The notes under the pieces: model-generated
The model's database searches: none
The model's input: the letters and a program-made list of their open reading frames with translations, nothing else
What the model was told of the DNA's origin: nothing
Translations under genes and position numbers: made by a program
Assembly (NCBI RefSeq): GCF_037977055.1
Contig: NZ_CP150274.1
Coordinates: 6,510,001-6,574,000, forward strand
Direction: 5' to 3'
Source of the DNA: Paenibacillus sp. FSL K6-1096
GTDB taxonomy: Bacteria > Bacillota > Bacilli > Paenibacillales > Paenibacillaceae
DNA: 64,000 nucleotides
Shown here: positions 33,346-41,819 of the stretch, piece after piece
Layout: every line of letters starts with the position of its first letter
How positions within the stretch are numbered: position 1 is the stretch's first letter

Positions 33346-34658
33346 AGCGGATCAGACTGATTATTACCCATTATGTGCTTACCCGCTGGAGCAGACGCTG
33401 GAAGAACCGGGCAGCGCTGGAGCAGTGGCAGGAGAAGCGTATCCGGCGTCATGTAGATAAGGTGCGGCAGCGCTCGAAGTTCTACCGGGAGCTGTGGGCC
33501 GGCATTCCAGCTGAAGAATGGCGCAGCTTCCCGATCATCGGAAAAACACAGATGATGGACAACTTCGATCAGCTGAATACGGCAGGCATCACGAAGGAGC
33601 AGGCCTTTGCTGAGGCCTATGCTGCCGAGAACAGCAGAAACTTCAAGCCTACGCTGCAAGGCGTTACCGTCGGGTTGTCCTCGGGAACCTCCGGCAACCG
33701 GGGGATTTTTCTGGTTGATGAAGGAGAGCAGGCAGCCTGGACGGGGACCGTGCTGGCCAAGCTTCTGCCGGGCGGGCTGTGGCAGCGGGCGAGAATCGCC
33801 TTCTTCCTGCGGGCCAACAGTAATCTGTACGAATCTGTGAAGCAGGGACGGCTGCAGTTCCGGTATTTCGATCTGCTGGAGCCGCTGCCGCAGCTGCTGG
33901 CCCGCATGAATGAATATCAGCCGGATATTTGGATTGCACCGCCGTCCATGCTGCGTCTGCTCGCTGAGGCGCACAATTCAGGCACACTGAAGCTGCGGCC
34001 CCGCAGAATGATTGCGGTCGCGGAGGTGCTGGACCCGCTTGACCGGCAGCAGATTGAGCAGACCTTCGGGCAGAAGGTGCATCAGGCCTACCAGTGCACG
34101 GAGGGCTTCCTCGGTGCAACCTGCAGCCACGGGACGCTGCACTTGAATGAAGACATTGTACATATCGATAAAGAGCCGCTGGACGAAGCGTCACGCCGGT
34201 TCGTGCCGGTCATCACCGACTTCTCCAGAACGGTACAGCCGATCATCCGCTACCGGCTGAATGACATCCTGACCGAGGCGGCGGAGCCGTGTCCGTGCGG
34301 CTCGCTGTTCACCGCCATTGAACGGATCGAGGGCCGCTGCGATGATATCCTGTATCTGCCCCATACGGCAGACGGCACGCTGGTTACAGTATTTCCCGAT
34401 TTCATTACCCGGGCTGTGCTGGCCGCTTCCGCCGACATCGAGCATTACAGGGTCATCCAGCATAGCCCGGAGGAGCTGGAGGTCTCATACCGCACCCGGA
34501 CCGGCACTGACGAAGCTACGGAGCAACAGATAACCAGGGAACTGGAACGCTTGTTCACCAGGCTGTCCTGTACGCCTCCGCAGTTGACTTTTACCGCCTA
34601 TAGCTTCGAACCGGGCAGCCGGAAGCTGCGCCGGGTGGAGAGGGGCTGGAAGCCGTGA
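33342..34658 (+). CDS. Adenylate-forming enzyme, PaaK / F390-synthetase-like
   Basis: A 438-residue member of the short adenylate-forming branch related to phenylacetate-CoA ligase and often annotated as CoF or F390 synthetase-related. The phosphate-binding loop is GLSSGTSGNRG (111-121), the adenine/metal region YQCTEGFLG (250-258), the ribose-binding RYRLND (303-308) and a CPCG motif at 317-320. It should activate a carboxylic acid as the adenylate. The ATG overlaps the MBL stop (ATGA). In this context it may load a starter acid or close a ring; no carrier protein is encoded beside it. Confidence 0.88.
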   Translation: MKRIRLIITHYVLTRWSRRWKNRAALEQWQEKRIRRHVDKVRQRSKFYRELWAGIPAEEWRSFPIIGKTQMMDNFDQLNTAGITKEQAFAEAYAAENSRNFKPTLQGVTVGLSSGTSGNRGIFLVDEGEQAAWTGTVLAKLLPGGLWQRARIAFFLRANSNLYESVKQGRLQFRYFDLLEPLPQLLARMNEYQPDIWIAPPSMLRLLAEAHNSGTLKLRPRRMIAVAEVLDPLDRQQIEQTFGQKVHQAYQCTEGFLGATCSHGTLHLNEDIVHIDKEPLDEASRRFVPVITDFSRTVQPIIRYRLNDILTEAAEPCPCGSLFTAIERIEGRCDDILYLPHTADGTLVTVFPDFITRAVLAASADIEHYRVIQHSPEELEVSYRTRTGTDEATEQQITRELERLFTRLSCTPPQLTFTAYSFEPGSRKLRRVERGWKP

Positions 34659-35800
34659 GCAGCAGAGTCGTACAGTATGACCGTGATTCACTTGCCCGGC
34701 TGGAGTGGCCGGATACTGCTTATGGGCGATACGCCCGGGAGTATCTTACACCTCTGCTGGAGCGCGGAGCGCAACCTTTTATTGCCAATGTGAGTACAAA
34801 GATTAAGGTGCTGACCGTTGACGGGCTGCCTGTTCCAATAACCATTAACGACACAGAATATGATAATTCCTATGTATGCTCACCCTATACTCACTATGTC
34901 AGCTATGCCCGCGAGGAGCTGGCCTTGCTGAATAACCGGCTGCTGGAAGGGGGCTTGTCGCTTCTGCTTAAGGGGATGGGCTGGCTTCTGAGGCGGGCCC
35001 GGTTCAACAAGGTGATTCAGATCAACAACTGGCTGCTGTCCACCAATCTCTATCCGGCGCTAAGCGGAGAGCAGCTGACGGCAATTCTGGAGTTCCTCCG
35101 GCGCGAGTATCCGGGCTATACTCTGATCTGCCGTTCATTAAGCCGGGAGACTTCAGGTAAGCTTATAGACAGCCTAATTAATTACCGTTGCAAGCTGGTC
35201 CCCAGCCGGCAGATCTACCTGCTCTACCCGGACAGCTCAGGCTCAAAGGCCAGATGGCTGCTCAAACGCGATATGGGCCTAATAGCGAAGCAGGACTACA
35301 CCGAAGTGAGTCCGGATGAGATCACCCTGGAGGATATCCCCCGGATTGTGGAGCTGTATAAGCTGCTGTATATCGATAAATACTCAGCCCATAATCCGCA
35401 GTTCACCGAAGCCTTCATTGCGCTCGCGCTGGAGCGGCGGACCTTACAGGTCTACGGGCTGCGCAAGGAGGGCAGGCTGGATGCGGTGCTGGGCTTCTAT
35501 GAGCGGGAGGGTGCAATGACGGCGCCTCTGTTCGGGTACGATACCGGCTTGCCCCAGTCCGTGGGGCTGTACCGGATGCTGTCCGCTGTCCTGATCAGGC
35601 TTGCCGGAAGCGGAGGGCTCCTGCTGCATGAGAGCTCTGGGGTAGGCCAATTCAAGCGGAACCGGGGGGCAGCCGGCGCGACGGAATTTTCGTCGGTGTA
35701 TGACCGGGGTACTTCTCTGCTGAACCGCTGCGGCTGGTCCTTCCTGGAGCTGCTGCTCCGGCGGATCGGGATGCCGCTGATTCAGAAGCTGAAGCTGTAG
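34655..35800 (+). CDS. GNAT-like acyltransferase of unknown specificity
   Basis: A 381-residue protein, last of the overlapping six. Residues 1-150 are not recognised; residues about 155-340 look like a GNAT or FemAB-like fold (LEDIPRIVELYKLLYIDKYS, LRKEGRLDAVLGFYEREGAM, PQSVGLYRMLSAVLIRLAG). It may transfer an acyl group to or from the pathway product. The start is a GTG whose last bases form the preceding stop (GTGA). The C-terminus ends in a hydrophobic/basic helix (LEFLLRRIG-like) that might associate with the membrane. Confidence 0.75.
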   Translation: MSSRVVQYDRDSLARLEWPDTAYGRYAREYLTPLLERGAQPFIANVSTKIKVLTVDGLPVPITINDTEYDNSYVCSPYTHYVSYAREELALLNNRLLEGGLSLLLKGMGWLLRRARFNKVIQINNWLLSTNLYPALSGEQLTAILEFLRREYPGYTLICRSLSRETSGKLIDSLINYRCKLVPSRQIYLLYPDSSGSKARWLLKRDMGLIAKQDYTEVSPDEITLEDIPRIVELYKLLYIDKYSAHNPQFTEAFIALALERRTLQVYGLRKEGRLDAVLGFYEREGAMTAPLFGYDTGLPQSVGLYRMLSAVLIRLAGSGGLLLHESSGVGQFKRNRGAAGATEFSSVYDRGTSLLNRCGWSFLELLLRRIGMPLIQKLKL

Positions 35801-35833
35801 GTTGTAGCAATGACAGTAGTCAGGAGGCAGAAG

Positions 35834-36436
35834 ATGAATTTAGCTAACCGTATCACTTTATTCAGAATATTGCTGATTCCCCTGTTCATTGCCTTGTTTC
35901 CCATTTATCCGGAAGCATGGGTCAACCAGTTCTCAATCCTCGCGTATTTGCAGGTACACGGTGTCTTCTATGCAGCAATGGTTTTTATTGTGGCTTCTAT
36001 AACGGATAAACTGGATGGATATATTGCGAGAAAATATAATCAGACTACCAATTTAGGGAAGCTTCTTGATCCGCTCGCAGACAAATTGCTTGTTGCCGCC
36101 GCGTTGATTTTAATGGTTAGTCTGCATATGATTCCATCTTGGATTGCTTTTTTGATATTGGCGAGGGAAGTTATAATGATGGGCGTCCGTATCGCCGCTT
36201 CAGCGCAGAAGGTAGCTTTGGCAGCCGACAAATACGGGAAATGGAAAATGGTAATGCAAGTTGTTGCTATCTCTGCTATTCTTTTGAATAATGTCCCGTT
36301 CAGTTTGTTCACCTCCTTTCCTGTGGACCTGACCCTGATGTATGGTGCATTAGCCATAACCGTATACTCAGGCTACAATTATATTAATAATAACTATCAT
36401 CTGCTAAAGCTAGAGCATCATTCATCAGATCGTTAA
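35834..36436 (+). CDS. pgsA: CDP-alcohol phosphatidyltransferase, PgsA-like
   Basis: A 200-residue integral membrane enzyme. The complete signature D58-x2-D61-G-x2-A-R-x8-G75-x3-D79-x3-D83 is present. The family joins a CDP-diacylglycerol (or related CDP-alcohol) to an alcohol such as glycerol-3-phosphate; annotation as PgsA is by similarity and a second, housekeeping copy may exist elsewhere. ATG 35834 has AGGAGG 6 nt upstream, 33 nt after the preceding stop. Base composition is visibly more AT-rich than the operon before it, so it may have a different origin even though it could share the transcript. Confidence 0.88.
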   Translation: MNLANRITLFRILLIPLFIALFPIYPEAWVNQFSILAYLQVHGVFYAAMVFIVASITDKLDGYIARKYNQTTNLGKLLDPLADKLLVAAALILMVSLHMIPSWIAFLILAREVIMMGVRIAASAQKVALAADKYGKWKMVMQVVAISAILLNNVPFSLFTSFPVDLTLMYGALAITVYSGYNYINNNYHLLKLEHHSSDR

Positions 36437-36451
36437 AGAAGGAGGCGCAAC

Positions 36452-37324
36452 ATGTACTCTAATCCGGGCCCGTCCCATGGGCATGATCCGGTCGCACTCA
36501 TCACCGGCACCTCCAGCGGCTTCGGGCTGTTGACCGCACTGACGCTGGCCCGCAGAGGCTACCGGGTCTTTGCCACGATGCGCGATCTGGAGCGCAAAAA
36601 TGAGCTTGTTCAGCAAGCTGAACAGGCCGGTATTCGGGAGCGTCTGCATCTGCTGGCACTGGATGTCACAGATGAAGCTTCGGTTGCGTCAGCTGTTCAA
36701 TCGGCTATTAAACTGGCCGGCAGAATTGATGTCCTGGTGAACAACGCCGGCTTTGCCGTGGGCGGCTTCGTGGAGGAAGTGAGCATGGAGACCTGGCGCC
36801 GGCAGATGGAGACCAACTTCTTCGGCCTCATTGCCGTAACGAAGGCGGTGCTCCCCTTCATGCGGGCACAGAGAAGCGGCCTGATTATTAACGTGAGCAG
36901 TGTCAGCGGTCTGACCGGCTTCCCCGGGTATGCTCCCTATGCCGCCTCCAAGTTCGCGGTGGAGGGCTTCAGCGAGAGTCTGCGGCAGGAGATGCTGTCT
37001 TACGGTGTGCGGGTTGTGCTTGTTGAACCGGGCTCCTTCCGGACGCCGATCTGGGGCAAGGGCATTGCCGGTATCCATAGCCCTGAAGGGTCACCCTACC
37101 GGGCCAGGCTGGAAGAGGTGCTGCGCTATTCGCGCCGCTCGGCAGAGACAGCTCCCGATCCGCAGGAGGTGGCTGATCTGATTGCACGTATTACAGCGAA
37201 GCGTGCGCCGAGGCTGCGGTATCCTGTAGGCAAGGGCTCGCGGGTGCTGATGATCGGCAAGGCTCTGATTCCCTGGAAGGTGCTGGAGGGCATCATCTCG
37301 AAATCACTGCGGGCAATGAAGTGA
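36452..37324 (+). CDS. Short-chain dehydrogenase/reductase
   Basis: A 290-residue classical SDR. Cofactor loop GTSSGFG (19-25), NNAG motif in VLVNNAGFAVGG and active-site S...YAASK are all intact. It starts 15 nt after the PgsA-like gene with AAGGAGG in between, so co-transcription is likely. Substrate unknown; it could be a further reductive step for the preceding lipid-type pathway or unrelated. Confidence 0.92.
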   Translation: MYSNPGPSHGHDPVALITGTSSGFGLLTALTLARRGYRVFATMRDLERKNELVQQAEQAGIRERLHLLALDVTDEASVASAVQSAIKLAGRIDVLVNNAGFAVGGFVEEVSMETWRRQMETNFFGLIAVTKAVLPFMRAQRSGLIINVSSVSGLTGFPGYAPYAASKFAVEGFSESLRQEMLSYGVRVVLVEPGSFRTPIWGKGIAGIHSPEGSPYRARLEEVLRYSRRSAETAPDPQEVADLIARITAKRAPRLRYPVGKGSRVLMIGKALIPWKVLEGIISKSLRAMK

Positions 37325-37385
37325 GCATAGGGCTATGAGGTATTGAGCCGGAATAAGAACCATGAAATGAACAGGAGGTATGTTT

Positions 37386-37787
37386 TTGCCGGGGACGGTT
37401 GATTTACATATATGCTTCGATGAGCAAGGCCGGGAGATTGAGGTTCTGGATGTGACCCGGATCGCTACGGATACCTACCGGATTGAGGAGACGCCGATTT
37501 TTAACCCGGGGATAGCGCTGGGTGACATTATCCGGGTTAGAGAACACCAAGGCATTAACTATTACATTGAAACGGTGAAAAAATCCGGGCTTGTCCGCCA
37601 TGCCTGGCTGCTCAGCAAAGAGGCGGCGGCTTCCGGCGAGATCCGCAGCTTCACGAAGCGGGTGGAAGAGCATGAGGGCAGATGGGAGCAGATCTTCGGC
37701 GGTCTATTGGTGATTCATCTGCCGAAGCACTCGGCTGTGGATGCGGAGCAGGAAATGTCGCGGATCATAGAGCATTTTGAAGGCTAA
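37386..37787 (+). CDS. Hypothetical protein, DUF4265-like
   Basis: A 133-residue soluble protein. The pattern GREIEVLDVTRIATDTYRIEE, then PIFNPGIALGDIIRV and SGLVRHAWLL, is reminiscent of DUF4265, a family without known function. The TTG at 37386 is 7 nt after AGGAGG, whereas the in-frame ATG at 37380 follows it by a single base, so the TTG is the likely start. Confidence 0.75.
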   Translation: MPGTVDLHICFDEQGREIEVLDVTRIATDTYRIEETPIFNPGIALGDIIRVREHQGINYYIETVKKSGLVRHAWLLSKEAAASGEIRSFTKRVEEHEGRWEQIFGGLLVIHLPKHSAVDAEQEMSRIIEHFEG

Positions 37788-37812
37788 TTATATGAACCTG
37801 AGGTGAAGGAAA

Positions 37813-38310
37813 TTGAAGAAATTCTTGAAGCAATGGGTGCCTAGTATTGCCATTGGTATTATTCTGTCCTTATTTATCCGGACCTACGTTGCAGAAGCGA
37901 TGCGGGTGCCTACCGGCTCGATGATTCCGACTATAGCGATTAACGACCGGCTCGTAGTAGACAAAATGCTCTGGAATACCTCGCTCAAGCACGGAGACAT
38001 CGTGGTGTTCCATCCGCCGGTAGCCGAAGATGCGCAAAAGCGCTATGTGAAACGGCTGATCGGACTGCCGGGCGATGTGATTGAGATCAAGGATGGCACC
38101 CTGTACCGTAACCATGAGGCGGTCGATGAGCCATACCTGCAGGAAAAGATGACCTACACCTTCGGGCCGGTCACCGTTCCCGCAGAGCATTATTTTTTCC
38201 TGGGTGACAACCGCAATATAAGCTATGACGGCCATCTGTGGAGCACTCCGTTTGTTGCAAAGGACCAGCTGATCGGCAAAGTACTGTTCGATGTGAACCA
38301 GTTGTTCTAA
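37813..38310 (+). CDS. lepB: Signal peptidase I
   Basis: A 165-residue type I signal peptidase that removes signal peptides from exported proteins at the outer face of the membrane. One N-terminal transmembrane anchor (about 8-26), the nucleophile S36 in RVPTGSMIPT, the general base K80 in VKRLIGLPGD, and the box FFLGDNRNISYDGHLW are present. Size matches Bacillus Sip-type enzymes. Start is a TTG at 37813 with AGGTG 7 nt upstream. Its last 4 nt overlap the convergent Dabb gene. Confidence 0.94.
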   Translation: MKKFLKQWVPSIAIGIILSLFIRTYVAEAMRVPTGSMIPTIAINDRLVVDKMLWNTSLKHGDIVVFHPPVAEDAQKRYVKRLIGLPGDVIEIKDGTLYRNHEAVDEPYLQEKMTYTFGPVTVPAEHYFFLGDNRNISYDGHLWSTPFVAKDQLIGKVLFDVNQLF

Positions 38311-38606
38311 ATCGGGTAGTCTACCACCACAACGTTCTCCAGGATTCCCTCCAGCAAGGACACGAACTTCTGATGGGCCGGATGCGGCCCGTAGGCACGC
38401 AGGGCTTCCTGATTCTCAAAGGTCACGCGGAGCCCCAGCGTATAGCCGTGGACATTCTCCTGCTCCTCGGTCACATTAACGCCTGCCGTTAGTTCAACAA
38501 TGCCGGGGATTTGCTTTTTCAGCGCCAGCAGTGCTTGTACCAGGTCCTGCTCCCGGCTTGGTTCATATTGCTCATTGAAGCGGAAGACGACGAGATGCTC
38601 ATACAT
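38307..38606 (-). CDS. Dabb-domain (stress-responsive A/B barrel) protein
   Basis: A 99-residue ferredoxin-like dimeric alpha/beta barrel protein. The start MYEHLVVFRFNE, the central LTAGVNVTEEQENVHGYTLGLRV and the end HPAHQKFVSLLEGILENVVVVDYPI are characteristic of Dabb proteins. Some members are cyclases or stress proteins; the role here is unknown. AAGGAGG stands 12 nt upstream of the ATG. Confidence 0.9.
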   Translation of the reverse strand: MYEHLVVFRFNEQYEPSREQDLVQALLALKKQIPGIVELTAGVNVTEEQENVHGYTLGLRVTFENQEALRAYGPHPAHQKFVSLLEGILENVVVVDYPI

Positions 38607-38683
38607 ATTGGATCAGATCCTCCTTCAAAAGGTGTTGGACTGCATTAGCGATTATACTACAAATTGGACGGAGGGAGAAAAAC

Positions 38684-38955
38684 ATGATGACCGGAAATTC
38701 CATAGCGATCACCAGCTTGAGTGGGGGACAGATTCGCTTATTATTCGCAAAAATCGTATCGCTGCGTCAGAGATCAAGGTCATTTGCATAGATGGTTCAA
38801 TAGTAGGAATATTGCCTGCCGGCAAGCGGATTGTCCCGGTTCATCTCTGCTTCAGGTTCACAGAAGACCCGGCAGCGGCGATGAAGAGACTGATAATCTG
38901 GGCGGAAGAGAACGGAATCAGGCTGAAATACAAGAAATTTGTCAGATGGCTCTGA
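38684..38955 (+). pseudogene. Small hypothetical gene out of frame at a G5 tract
   Basis: A strong ribosome site (GGAGGGA) precedes ATGATG at 38684, but this frame ends after 35 codons. A different frame carries a protein-like sequence (TDSLIIRKNRIAASEIKVIC to KKFVRWL) to the stop at 38955. The two join cleanly if the five-G run at 38723-38727 had six G: the product would start MMTGNSIAITSLSGGTDSL and be about 90 residues. This is either a one-base homopolymer error in the sequence or a true frameshift. The conserved-looking protein is basic and ends in FVRWL; I do not recognise a family. Confidence 0.6.
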
Positions 38956-39109
38956 ACAGAATATGGAAAGGCGTCTAAAGGCAGGGATTCTCTGGAACTA
39001 GATTGCACGCAGTTTGTGACTTTCACCGGATTGTGGCCGGGCGGGTCTGTTGAATATGATCAAGTGGAGCATATTGGAATATTCCTATAAATTAAAGGGG
39101 TGCTGAAAC

Positions 39110-40144
39110 TTGAAGGTACATGTCACAGATCTTAAGCACGGCGATTGTCTTATGGCAGACACTTTCAACGGTGTAGGGCTGCATGTTCTCCCCAAGGGAA
39201 CACAGGTGCAGCGGGAAGAGATCAGTATCCTGATCCGGCATAAAATCGATTACGTGGATATCGAGCCGCGCAGCAGGCAGCATACAGACGCTGAACCGGA
39301 GCCCAGCCACGGGCTGCATGATGATTTTGACGTGGCGATTCTGAATTATGAGGCTATTTTTCTGGAAGCGTTGACGAAGGGCAGCTTCACCCGGTCCGCC
39401 GTGGATGACACGCTGAAGCCGCTTCTGGACACCTTGGCCGGGCAAAAGGACGTCGTCTCCCTGCTCCTTCTGCTGGACCGGGATGACATCGATACATATC
39501 ACCACTCTTTGCAGGTGGGCTTATTATCCTATTATATTGCCGCGTGGATGGGTTACTCCAAGGAGGAGCGTTACCAGATCAGCCGTGCAGGCTACCTGCA
39601 TGATATCGGCAAAAGCCGGGTGCCCCTGTCCATTCTCAACAAGCAGGGTCTGCTGACGGAAGCTGAGACGGAGGAGCTGGCGCGCCACACCTCCTATGGC
39701 TATGATCTGATCCGCGGCTCCGGGCTGGATGAGGTTACTGCACTGGTAGCCCTTCAGCACCATGAATATGAGGATGGCACGGGGTATCCGAAGCAGCTGC
39801 ACAAGCAGGAGATTCATCCGTATGCCCAGATCGTTTCGGTCGCCAACATCTATATGTCGCTTACCACCTCAACCCAGAACCGTCCCAAGCAGGGGCTGGT
39901 CACGGTGCTGCGTAAGGTGCATGAGATGGGCTTCGGCAAGCTGAACGAGCGGGTGGTGCAGGCGCTTACCGGACATCTGCTGCCAAGCTTCGTGGGCAAG
40001 AATGTCCAGCTCAGCAACGGAGAAGTGGGCCAGATTATCATGAATAACCCGCTGGATCTGTTCAAGCCGCTCGTCAAAGTGGGCGAGGGCTTCCGGGATT
40101 TGTCGCGTGAGCGCAGCTTGTCTATAGAAGAGGTTTTGAATTAA
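39110..40144 (+). CDS. HD-GYP domain cyclic-di-GMP phosphodiesterase
   Basis: A 344-residue protein with an N-terminal DUF3391-like or regulatory region (1-100) and an HD-GYP domain (about 115-300). The metal-binding HD is H164-D165 (YLHDIGKSRVP) and the extended motif is HHEYEDGTGYP (217-227), so an active phosphodiesterase degrading cyclic-di-GMP is expected. No membrane segment. The start is a TTG at 39110 with AAAGGGG about 9 nt before. A terminator follows. Confidence 0.93.
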   Translation: MKVHVTDLKHGDCLMADTFNGVGLHVLPKGTQVQREEISILIRHKIDYVDIEPRSRQHTDAEPEPSHGLHDDFDVAILNYEAIFLEALTKGSFTRSAVDDTLKPLLDTLAGQKDVVSLLLLLDRDDIDTYHHSLQVGLLSYYIAAWMGYSKEERYQISRAGYLHDIGKSRVPLSILNKQGLLTEAETEELARHTSYGYDLIRGSGLDEVTALVALQHHEYEDGTGYPKQLHKQEIHPYAQIVSVANIYMSLTTSTQNRPKQGLVTVLRKVHEMGFGKLNERVVQALTGHLLPSFVGKNVQLSNGEVGQIIMNNPLDLFKPLVKVGEGFRDLSRERSLSIEEVLN

Positions 40145-40198
40145 GAGACAGCCGTAAGAAGCAGTATAAGCATTACCGGTATCCAGGTTTACGGAAAC

Positions 40199-40236
40199 GG
40201 CCAGATTGTCCTCAGCGGATGGTCTGGTCTTTTTGC
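40199..40236 (+). terminator. Terminator after HD-GYP gene
   Basis: GGCCAGA (40199-40205) pairs with TCTGGTC (40223-40229), allowing a G-U pair, followed by TTTTTGC. Confidence 0.65.
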
Positions 40237-40329
40237 GCGAACAGGAAAGGTGTGCTGGAGAGTTTGAATTCACGTGATAGATTGGCTATGATTAATGATA
40301 GACAGCAGATGGCAGAAGGAGAAATGCAG

Positions 40330-41070
40330 ATGAATACCGATAACCAATTGGAGAAGTTGAAGCAGATCAAGCATGAGATCACCCGCTTCATGATGATCTA
40401 CAAGTTCGCCCTTGCAGAGATGGAGACCAAGATTGATATCCTCAAAGAGGAATTCCAGCTCCTCCATGACTATAGCCCGATAGAGCATACCAAGTCCCGC
40501 CTCAAGTCCCCCGAGAGCATTATGAATAAAATGCTGCGCAAAAACAGCGAGCTCTCCCTCCCGCAGATCCGCTCCAGCATTAAGGACATTGCCGGGCTCC
40601 GCATTACGTGCTCGTTTATTTCCGATATCTATCAGGTTAGCGCCATGCTGCAGAAGCAGGATGATCTCAAGGTGCTGGCCGTTAAGGATTACATTAAGAA
40701 CCCGAAGCCGAACGGCTATCAGAGCCTGCATCTGCTGGTGGAGGTTCCCGTCTTCATGTCGGACTGCCAGGAGCATGTCTGTGTCGAGGTGCAGATCCGT
40801 ACGATTGCTATGGATTTCTGGGCCAGTCTGGAGCATAAAATTTTCTATAAATACAGCCAGGCGGTCCCCGAGCATCTGACCCGTGAGCTGAAGAATGCAG
40901 CGGACAGGGCGTATGAGCTTGACCTGCAGATGGAGCGGCTGCACCGTGAGATCCAGCAGATCAAAGACTCTCAGGAGGAAGAGGATACACTCTCAGGTCT
41001 GAAGGAGATTATTCTGAACAATCAGCAGATGAAACTGCCGGCTAATTTTGTGAAGCTGTTGACGGAATAG
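40330..41070 (+). CDS. Small alarmone synthetase (RelA/SpoT synthetase domain)
   Basis: A 246-residue protein with only the (p)ppGpp synthetase domain, like Bacillus YjbM or YwaC. Landmarks: SRLKSPESIMNKM, DIAGLRITC, the substrate loop DYIKNPKPNGYQSLHLLVE, and VQIRTIAMDFWASLEHK. It makes pppGpp or ppGpp from ATP and GTP/GDP. There is no hydrolase or TGS/ACT domain. The ATG at 40330 has GAAGGAG 8 nt upstream; an open extension to 40219 overlaps the preceding terminator. A coiled C-terminal region (about 190-230) may mediate tetramer formation. Confidence 0.92.
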   Translation: MNTDNQLEKLKQIKHEITRFMMIYKFALAEMETKIDILKEEFQLLHDYSPIEHTKSRLKSPESIMNKMLRKNSELSLPQIRSSIKDIAGLRITCSFISDIYQVSAMLQKQDDLKVLAVKDYIKNPKPNGYQSLHLLVEVPVFMSDCQEHVCVEVQIRTIAMDFWASLEHKIFYKYSQAVPEHLTRELKNAADRAYELDLQMERLHREIQQIKDSQEEEDTLSGLKEIILNNQQMKLPANFVKLLTE

Positions 41071-41100
41071 CGGCGGCGGATAGGAGAAGGGGATAGGGCT

Positions 41101-41799
41101 ATGCAGCCATTCAGGATCATTAGTCTGGACATGTTCCAGACTCTGGTGAATATTCAGGGCAGAAGGGCTGAAGTCTGGAAGCCGCTTCTGAAGCAGGAGT
41201 TCAGTGAAGCACGGTCGCTGGAGCTGGGCAGCCAATTGCTGAAGGGTTACTATACCGCAGCATCGGCTGCCCGGGAGGCCGGTACTTTTATCAGCAGCCG
41301 GGAGATTTATTACATAGGGTTTCAGAGTATTTCACAAAAATATGGCCTGGATTATGATAGCACGCAGGCTGTGGATAACCTGTTCGCCCAGCACCGGCTG
41401 TCTGAGATGTACGCCGATACCTTGGCCTTCTTGGAGCGGATTTGCGGGGAGTATCAGGTGTGCATTGTCAGTGATACAGATGAGCTTATGCTCCCTGAAT
41501 TCTACCGGAATTATCCGATTACCCTGTTCACCTCTGAGGCCTATCAGTCCTACAAGAATGACAGCCAGAACCGGATGTTCACTGAGGTGATTGCCCATTA
41601 TGGAGTGGAGCCGGGGCAGATTCTCCATATCGGAGACTCGGCTGCAGATATTCTGGGTGCGGCCAGAGCAGGCATCCGTTCCTGCTGGCTTAACCGGGAC
41701 GGGCAGCAATGGCAGCATGAGGTCAAGCCGGATTACACAGCGGAGACGCTGGATGAAGTCTATACATTGTTGTGCGGCAAGCAGTCCGGGACCAATTAA
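41101..41799 (+). CDS. HAD-superfamily hydrolase
   Basis: A 232-residue haloacid dehalogenase-type phosphatase. Motif I is SLDMFQTLV (nucleophile Asp near residue 10), motif II is VSDTDE (about 125-130), motif III a lysine near YKNDS and motif IV HIGDSAADILGA. Substrate unknown. It lies 30 nt after the alarmone synthetase on the same strand and could be co-expressed. Confidence 0.9.
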   Translation: MQPFRIISLDMFQTLVNIQGRRAEVWKPLLKQEFSEARSLELGSQLLKGYYTAASAAREAGTFISSREIYYIGFQSISQKYGLDYDSTQAVDNLFAQHRLSEMYADTLAFLERICGEYQVCIVSDTDELMLPEFYRNYPITLFTSEAYQSYKNDSQNRMFTEVIAHYGVEPGQILHIGDSAADILGAARAGIRSCWLNRDGQQWQHEVKPDYTAETLDEVYTLLCGKQSGTN

Positions 41800-41819
41800 T
41801 CATTGTAAAGGGGACGTGA

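Noticed and set aside
29336..34658. Direct assignment as an oleABCD olefin/beta-lactone cluster
   Set aside because: There is no alpha/beta hydrolase OleB, the adenylating enzyme is of the short PaaK/F390 branch, and an ATP-grasp ligase is present, so only a functional analogy is justified.
38684..38955. Programmed -1 frameshift
   Set aside because: The local sequence does not contain a proper X-XXY-YYZ slippery heptamer in the right frame, and no downstream structure was noticed; a missing G is simpler.
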